From Terriglobia bacterium (GTDB lineage: Bacteria > Acidobacteriota > Terriglobia > Terriglobales > Acidobacteriaceae): 64,000 bases of DNA. Of this stretch, positions 59,238 through 64,000 are shown in pieces. The stretch spans positions 186,001 through 250,000 of the forward strand of contig JAIQFC010000005.1 in the NCBI GenBank assembly GCA_020073465.1, written 5' to 3'. Numbering within the stretch: position 1 is the stretch's first letter; each line of letters begins with the position of its first letter. The notes under the pieces are model-generated. The model was not told where the DNA came from, searched no databases, and saw only the letters and a list, made by a program, of their open reading frames with translations. A program made the translations under genes and the position numbers.

Positions 59238-60161
59238 ATGAAGATTCTGCTGGTCGAGGATTCCTACCTCGAAAGGCACAAGGTCGGCGCTTACCTAACG
59301 GAGTGGGGACTGGACCACGTCGCCGTCGGCAGCGGGACAGAGGCGGTCAAACTGCTGGAAGCTCCCGAGCCTCCGAACCTGGTTCTCCTCGATTGGATGC
59401 TGCCTGGACTTGACGGCATCGACGTGTGCCGGCGCATCCGAAAGTTTCCTTCCGGCGGAGCTTACATCTACATCGTGATGCTCACGGCCAAGAACCGCAA
59501 GCAGGACCTGCTCAAAGCGATGGAGGCGGGCGCTGATGATTATCTGGCGAAGCCCGTGGATCCCTCGGAGTTACGCGCCCGAATCCTGGTCGGCAAGAGA
59601 ATTCTGGAACTGCAGCAGTCGCTGTGTTTCGCGGCCACGCACGATTTTCTGACTAACCTTCTGAACCGTGCTGAAATCCTAGCTGCCCTGCAGCGGGAAT
59701 TCTCCCGCAGCGGGCGCGAGGACAAGCCGGCCACCGTCATCCTGGCCGACATCGATCACTTCAAGCGGGTCAACGATACTCTGGGCCATGCGGCTGGCGA
59801 TGAAGTTCTGAAGGAAGTGGCCAAGCGGCTGAAATCCGACCTGCGGCTCTATGACGTGGTGGGGCGCTACGGCGGCGAGGAATTCCTGATCATCCTGCCG
59901 GGCTGCGATGTCACCGTCGGCGCGCGCCGCGCCAATGAGATTCGGAACCTGGTGGGCAAGGACCCGATCCAGACTCCCTTCGGGACAACTTCCGTCACCG
60001 TCAGCATGGGCGTCACCGTGACGTCTTCTACCCGCGATCACTCCATTTCCGACTTCCTTCACGAGGCCGACGTCAGCATGTACGCCGCCAAGAAGAATGG
60101 AAGAAACCGCGTGGAAGTCTTCTCCGCCGCAAGCCAGCACGCCGGGTTTGGGCAAGGTTAA
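59238..60161 (+). CDS. Response regulator with diguanylate cyclase (GGDEF) domain
   Basis: 307 residues. Receiver (1-120): MKILLVEDSYLERHKVGAYL, LVLLDWMLPGLDGIDV with phosphoacceptor Asp, TAKNRKQDLLKAMEAGADDYLAKPVD. GGDEF domain (~145-300): HDFLTNLLNRAEILAAL, ILADIDHFKRVNDTLGH, and RYGGEEFLIIL, an active-type GGEEF. Five residues before it, RLYD fits the inhibitory RxxD site, so c-di-GMP should feed back. It is a PleD-like cyclase without a partner kinase next to it. The ATG at 59238 matches the receiver start; the longer frame from 59118 lacks support. Confidence 0.94.
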   Translation: MKILLVEDSYLERHKVGAYLTEWGLDHVAVGSGTEAVKLLEAPEPPNLVLLDWMLPGLDGIDVCRRIRKFPSGGAYIYIVMLTAKNRKQDLLKAMEAGADDYLAKPVDPSELRARILVGKRILELQQSLCFAATHDFLTNLLNRAEILAALQREFSRSGREDKPATVILADIDHFKRVNDTLGHAAGDEVLKEVAKRLKSDLRLYDVVGRYGGEEFLIILPGCDVTVGARRANEIRNLVGKDPIQTPFGTTSVTVSMGVTVTSSTRDHSISDFLHEADVSMYAAKKNGRNRVEVFSAASQHAGFGQG

Positions 60162-60234
60162 GCCTCCCCATCGGACACTCTCCGCGCTGATTTCGCATGA
60201 ATCTCCGTGGGCAATTGAGTCATAATCTGGAGCT

Positions 60235-60420
60235 GTGTTCAAGGACTTGTGGAGTTCGTTCTGGTCTCTGCCCGAGGTTTGGCGTCGCGTAGCCATGGGC
60301 TGTGCGGTCTTCGTTGTGGTGCTGACCATTGGGTTCTGGCAATTCATGATTCCGATGTTCGGCTTTGCGGCACTCGTTGTCCTTTACCTGCGTTACACTC
60401 GCGGCAGTGACTCCTTATAA
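60235..60420 (+). CDS. Small membrane protein
   Basis: 61 residues with two hydrophobic stretches (VAMGCAVFVVVLTIGFWQFM, IPMFGFAALVVLYLR) and a charged C-terminus (YTRGSDSL). No known family. The start is GTG at 60235; CATAAT at 60221-60226 could be its -10, leaving almost no leader. Real coding is plausible because of the clean two-helix pattern, but unproven. Confidence 0.5.
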   Translation: MFKDLWSSFWSLPEVWRRVAMGCAVFVVVLTIGFWQFMIPMFGFAALVVLYLRYTRGSDSL

Positions 60421-60508
60421 GGGCGAAGTGAAGGGATCTGCCTCCCTTGCCTCCGCTCTTCGCTTCCTCCCTGCGCGTCCCGCCCCTTCTGTGGCACATT
60501 AGAAGTTC

Positions 60509-61807
60509 ATGCCCGCCCCCGCCGACGCCACAGCCGGACGCGCCGCCTTCACTCATCCTGCGTTCGTGCTTTTTCAGATTGCGCGTTTTCTGATCGTCTC
60601 TGCGGTCGAGATGCAGGCGGTCGCCGTCGGCTGGCAGGTTTACGAAATCACGAAGCGGCCGCTCGACCTCGGACTGGTCGGCCTGGCGCAGTTTCTGCCG
60701 GGAATTCTATTGTTCCCCATCTCCGGACACGCCTCCGACCGCTTCGAGCGGCGCGACGTACTGTCTGCCTGCTACGCGGGATATGCGGTTTGCTTCGCGC
60801 TGCTGCTCGCGCTGGTACAGCGTCGCGTGCAGTCGATCACCGCCATTTACGTTGTGCTGGTCCTGATCGGTGTGGTGCGGTCGTTCAACAGCACGGCCAG
60901 CCGCTCCATCCTGCCGCAACTGGTGTCGGAGGAACACTTCCCCAACGCGGTCGCGTGGAACGCCAGCATTTTTCAGGCTGCGACCATTCTCGGACCGTCC
61001 TTCGGCGGCATCCTGTACGCCTTGTCCCGCGGCCCGTCTGCCGTCTACGCCATTGCCATGATCACGGCGGTGGGAGCAACCGTCTCCACCTTCCGCATCA
61101 AGCCCGAGGTCAAAGCTCGCCCGCGCGAGCCCATGACACTGAAAACCGTGTTCGCCGGGCTGCATTTCATCTGGCAGCAGAAGCTTATCCTGGGCGCGAT
61201 CTCTCTGGACTTGTTTGCTGTGCTGCTGGGCGGAGCCGTCGCCCTGCTCCCGGTCTATGCCCGTGAGATTCTGCACACCGGGCCCTGGGGACTTGGCTTG
61301 CTGCGCGCCGCGCCCGGAGTCGGCGCCGCCCTGATGGCCGTGCTGGTCGCGCATCGTCCGTTGCGCGGGCGCTCGGGCCCGATGCTGCTGTGGTCGGTCG
61401 CCGGATTCGGCGTCTTCACCATCGTGTTCGGCTTCTCGCGGAGTTTGACGATCTCGCTGCTCGCGTTGCTGCTGCTCGGCGCCAGCGACATGATCAGCGT
61501 CATCATCCGCGCCACCCTGACCCAACTCGCCACGCCGGACGAAATGCGCGGACGCGTGACCGCGGTCGACATGATTTTCATCGGAACGTCCAACGAGTTC
61601 GGACAGTTTGAATCGGGCGTGACCGCGCAGTGGTTCGGCACGGTGTGGGCGGTCATATTCGGGGGCGTGGGTACGTTGGTGGTGATTGCGGTCTGGGCAT
61701 GGCTTTTCCCGGAACTGCGGCATGCGGGGGAGTTGAGTAGGATCAAGACCCTGCGCCTGGAAGATGCGTCGGACTCTGCAGGCGGCAGCGAAAGCCTTCC
61801 TTCGTAA
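60509..61807 (+). CDS. MFS transporter (EntS/MFS_3-like exporter)
   Basis: 432 residues, 12 predicted helices. FQIARFLIVSAVEMQAVAVGWQVYEITKRPLDLGLVGLAQFLPGILLFPISGHASDRFERRDVL contains the loop 2-3 motif D-R-x-x-R-R of the superfamily; GVVRSFNSTASRSILPQLV and FQAATILGPSFGGILYALS are typical of the enterobactin-exporter/MFS_3 branch. The substrate (siderophore, drug or toxin) is unknown; no siderophore genes are nearby. Confidence 0.9.
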   Translation: MPAPADATAGRAAFTHPAFVLFQIARFLIVSAVEMQAVAVGWQVYEITKRPLDLGLVGLAQFLPGILLFPISGHASDRFERRDVLSACYAGYAVCFALLLALVQRRVQSITAIYVVLVLIGVVRSFNSTASRSILPQLVSEEHFPNAVAWNASIFQAATILGPSFGGILYALSRGPSAVYAIAMITAVGATVSTFRIKPEVKARPREPMTLKTVFAGLHFIWQQKLILGAISLDLFAVLLGGAVALLPVYAREILHTGPWGLGLLRAAPGVGAALMAVLVAHRPLRGRSGPMLLWSVAGFGVFTIVFGFSRSLTISLLALLLLGASDMISVIIRATLTQLATPDEMRGRVTAVDMIFIGTSNEFGQFESGVTAQWFGTVWAVIFGGVGTLVVIAVWAWLFPELRHAGELSRIKTLRLEDASDSAGGSESLPS

Positions 61808-61890
61808 TCCTTCGTGTACTTGGTGGTCGTTGCTTTTCGCGGCCGGCATGACGAATGCCGTAGAATGTCGCTTCCGGTCTAGCCGTCGCA

Positions 61891-63186
61891 ATGATCGAGC
61901 GTTACTTCCATCTCGCTGAGAATCAGACCACGGTGCGCCGCGAATTGCTCGGCGGGCTCACCACCTTCCTCACGATGGCCTACATCGTGGTCGTGAACCC
62001 GCAGATTCTCTCGCAGGCCGGAATGCCGGCAGAAGGTGTGGTCTTCGCCACCTGCATCGCCTCGGCGGCCGCGACGCTGGTCATGGGCTTTTACGCCAAC
62101 TATCCCATCGCGCTGGCGCCGGGCATGTCGCTGAATGCCTACTTCACCTATTCGGTCTGCCTTGGCATGCACATCCCATGGCGCACGGCGCTGGGCGTGA
62201 TCTTCTTCTCTGGTGTCTTCTTCCTGATCCTGACGGTCACGCGGATTCGCGAGCAGATCGTCAACGGCATACCGGATTGTCTGAAATACTCGACGGCTGC
62301 CGGGATCGGCATGTTCATCGCCTTCGTCGGGCTGCGCAATGCCAAGCTGGTAGTGGCCAACTCCGCGACGTTTGTCGGGCTCGGAAGTTTTGCCGACCAC
62401 GAGGTACAGGTGGCCTGCGTCGGCCTGGTGCTGATGCTGATCCTGATGGCGCGCAAGATCAACGGCGCGATCCTGATCGGGATTTTTGCCACCACCCTGG
62501 TCGGGATCTTTCGCGGGATGGCGAAGTGGCCGGCGGCTGTGTTTTCCATGCCGCATCCTTCATCGACCTGGCTGCAGCTTGATCTTCGCGGCGCCATGCA
62601 CCTGGGCCTGCTGGAAATCATCTTCGCCTTCCTGTTCGTCGATCTTTTCGACAATGTTGGGACCCTGGTCGGCGTGTGCGAGCAAGGCGGGTTCGTGCGC
62701 AACGGGAAGATTCCTCGCGTAGGGCGTGCCCTGGTTTCAGACGCGGTGGGAACAATCTTCGGCGCGCTGACGGGAACCTCCACCGTGACCAGCTACATCG
62801 AGAGCGCCGCCGGAGTCGCTGCCGGAGCCCGCACCGGACTGAGCAACATCGTGGTGGCAGCGCTCTTCCTTCTAGCGGCGTTCTGCGCGCCGCTGGCCAC
62901 GGCCATTCCAGGTTACGCGACGGCTCCGGCTTTGATCCTGGTGGGTGCGCTGATGACGGAATCGATTGCGCGCGTGGAGTGGAAGGAATTTTCGGAGGCG
63001 CTGCCCGCCTTCGTGACCATCCTCGCGATGCCTCTCACCTTCAGCATCGCGACGGGCCTGAGCCTGGGACTGATTTCTTACACACTGGTGAAGGTTGCTG
63101 CGGGAAAGTTCCGTCAGGTGAGCCCGCTGCTGTGGATCCTGACCGTGCTGTTCATCCTGCGCTACATTTATCTGGCGGCGGGCTAG
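61891..63186 (+). CDS. NCS2 family (AzgA-like) purine permease
   Basis: 431 residues, ~13 helices. RRELLGGLTTFLTMAYIVVVNPQIL, then MGFYANYPIALAPGMSLNAYF (family signature), then CLKYSTAAGIGMFIAFVGLRNAKLVV, and EIIFAFLFVDLFDNVGTLVGV are characteristic of the AzgA/hypoxanthine-guanine branch of nucleobase:cation symporters. It imports purine bases with protons. The 83-base leader shows no purine riboswitch consensus. The downstream inverted repeat (63218-63298) probably ends the transcript. Confidence 0.93.
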   Translation: MIERYFHLAENQTTVRRELLGGLTTFLTMAYIVVVNPQILSQAGMPAEGVVFATCIASAAATLVMGFYANYPIALAPGMSLNAYFTYSVCLGMHIPWRTALGVIFFSGVFFLILTVTRIREQIVNGIPDCLKYSTAAGIGMFIAFVGLRNAKLVVANSATFVGLGSFADHEVQVACVGLVLMLILMARKINGAILIGIFATTLVGIFRGMAKWPAAVFSMPHPSSTWLQLDLRGAMHLGLLEIIFAFLFVDLFDNVGTLVGVCEQGGFVRNGKIPRVGRALVSDAVGTIFGALTGTSTVTSYIESAAGVAAGARTGLSNIVVAALFLLAAFCAPLATAIPGYATAPALILVGALMTESIARVEWKEFSEALPAFVTILAMPLTFSIATGLSLGLISYTLVKVAAGKFRQVSPLLWILTVLFILRYIYLAAG

Positions 63187-63217
63187 GGCTGATTCATGCT
63201 CTCCGCAAATCCCACTG

Positions 63218-63298
63218 CCGCAGATCACACTGATGAACGCAGATAGTTCTCGTATCTGTGAAAGAGATTGATCTGCGTTGATCAGCGGGAACCTGCGG
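63218..63298. repeat. Long imperfect inverted repeat between convergent genes
   Basis: CCGCAGATCACACTGATGAA and CGCAGAT on the left pair with ATCTGCGTTGATCAGCGGGA and ACCTGCGG on the right, giving a stem of ~27 bp with mismatches and a ~27-base loop. It can terminate both the permease transcript and the convergent gene. This 'CGCAGAT...ATCTGCG' pattern recurs between acidobacterial genes. Confidence 0.65.
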
Positions 63299-63308
63299 CT
63301 ACGTCCTG

Positions 63309-64000
63309 TTACGGGACCGTTACCGTCACGGTGTCGGTGGTGCGTCCGTACTGGCTCGTCGCGTACAGCGTGTACGTTGTCGTCGCGGTGGGATTCACGG
63401 TCACGCTCGTTCCTCGCACTGCGCCTGGAAACGGAGATACAATCATGTACGACGCGTTGCTCACACTCCACGACAGGGTCACGCTGCCTCCGGAAGAAAC
63501 ATGCGAGGCGGAGGACGTGAAGCTGCCGATCACCGGTGCCGCTCCCGTGGGATAGTTCGAGTTCGTGTACACCGGGCTGCTCTGCACCACTTCGAAGGCC
63601 GACGCGGGCACGGTTTTCAGCGAATCCAGATCCGATCCCCAACGGCTGTCCGACACGCCCGTCACGTACAGCGAGCTTCCGTTGTCGGCGAGAATCAAGC
63701 CGTACTTCTTCATTGCGGTCAGAATGACCTGCATCTGCGTGGAGAATCCGGAGATGTCATAGATCGACTTCAGCCGCAGCCGCATGCCCATGGGCGGGGC
63801 TGTCGGATCGCTCGAGGTTGCCGCCAGGTGCGATGCCGGAGGCGTGAATGCCGCACTCGTTTTCGGCAGCGTGAAGCGGAACGCGTGTTGAATCTTTCCC
63901 GCGGCTACCTCGTCGTAGCGAACCAGTCCGGGAAAGATCGGCAATCCCGCGGCATCGGCCGAGGTCCACGTCCAGGGACGCTGCTCGTCGCCCAGCAAAT
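63309..64000 (-). CDS. Secreted Ig-like protein, C-terminal part
   Basis: The last ~230 residues of a protein that continues past the window edge; the frame is open to base 64000. The central part reads GLPIFPGLVRYDEVAAGKIQHAFRFTLPKT and RLRLKSIYDISGFSTQMQVILTAMKKYGLILADNG, a pattern known from large secreted acidobacterial proteins of unknown function. The last ~80 residues are one Ig/PKD-like repeat (VSSGGSVTLSWSVSNASYMIVSPFPGAV...TTTYTLYATSQYG). It is likely exported. The true function cannot be judged from this part. Confidence 0.85.
   Translation of the reverse strand, partial: LLGDEQRPWTWTSADAAGLPIFPGLVRYDEVAAGKIQHAFRFTLPKTSAAFTPPASHLAATSSDPTAPPMGMRLRLKSIYDISGFSTQMQVILTAMKKYGLILADNGSSLYVTGVSDSRWGSDLDSLKTVPASAFEVVQSSPVYTNSNYPTGAAPVIGSFTSSASHVSSGGSVTLSWSVSNASYMIVSPFPGAVRGTSVTVNPTATTTYTLYATSQYGRTTDTVTVTVP

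Overview
The window reads as a chromosomal segment of a soil-type Acidobacteriota bacterium (Terriglobia / Koribacter-like, by inference). The pointers are a very large TonB-dependent receptor with an N-terminal carboxypeptidase-regulatory-like domain, a winged-helix/TolB-propeller regulator, a PadR gene coupled to a protein with an acidobacterial 'permease prefix', many lone TPR, cupin, SRPBCC-like and DinB genes, and dense families of intergenic hairpin repeats (variants of GTCATCCTGAGCG...GAAGGATCT). No rRNA, tRNA, CRISPR array or intact transposase was recognised.

Region 1 (1-9623, plus strand) is one tightly packed redox operon. It holds the end of a CCG-domain Fe-S protein, EtfB, EtfA, a membrane b-type/Fe-S ETF:menaquinone oxidoreductase-like protein (DUF224/HdrD-like), a full HdrA, MvhD, the small (MvhG) and large (MvhA) subunits of a group 3c-like [NiFe] hydrogenase, and the hydrogenase maturation protease. 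Nearly all junctions overlap. No free-standing HdrB or HdrC is visible, so the CCG proteins are the best candidates to replace them. This is the most unusual system in the window: a predicted electron-transfer module joining flavoprotein (acyl-CoA-type) electrons, the quinone pool, HdrA-type flavin bifurcation and H2.

Region 2 (9624-19634) has a gene-poor border, a small basic protein, and then a minus-strand run of glycosyltransferase, glyA, GNAT, alpha/beta hydrolase, alanine racemase, a lone LivK-type binding protein and purB. Region 3 (19635-27000) holds a padR-S41 peptidase couple, a secreted quinoprotein-like beta-propeller with Ig-like repeats, and a marR-ClC couple with a perfect palindromic operator. 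Region 4 (27401-38791) holds the TonB receptor, a 1055-residue TPR membrane protein, a winged-helix/TolB regulator, a small secreted metzincin-like protease and a membrane-anchored trypsin-like protease.

Region 5 (39331-49790) has a cupin, a VapBC pair with a perfect operator running into its start codon, ClpC, LolD and a LolC carrying three repeat hairpins inside its reading frame, a Sel1-repeat gene interrupted by an in-frame amber codon, several small secreted proteins and an ICMT-like methyltransferase. Region 6 (50563-64000) has a SulP transporter, a lipase-like hydrolase, a second toxin-antitoxin pair (RHH/PIN), a LytS-LytTR two-component system with a membrane protein, DinB, a cytochrome P460-like protein, a response regulator-diguanylate cyclase, an MFS exporter, an AzgA-type purine permease and the C-terminal part of a secreted Ig-like protein.

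Functions rest on motif recognition and remembered family features; no database search was run.
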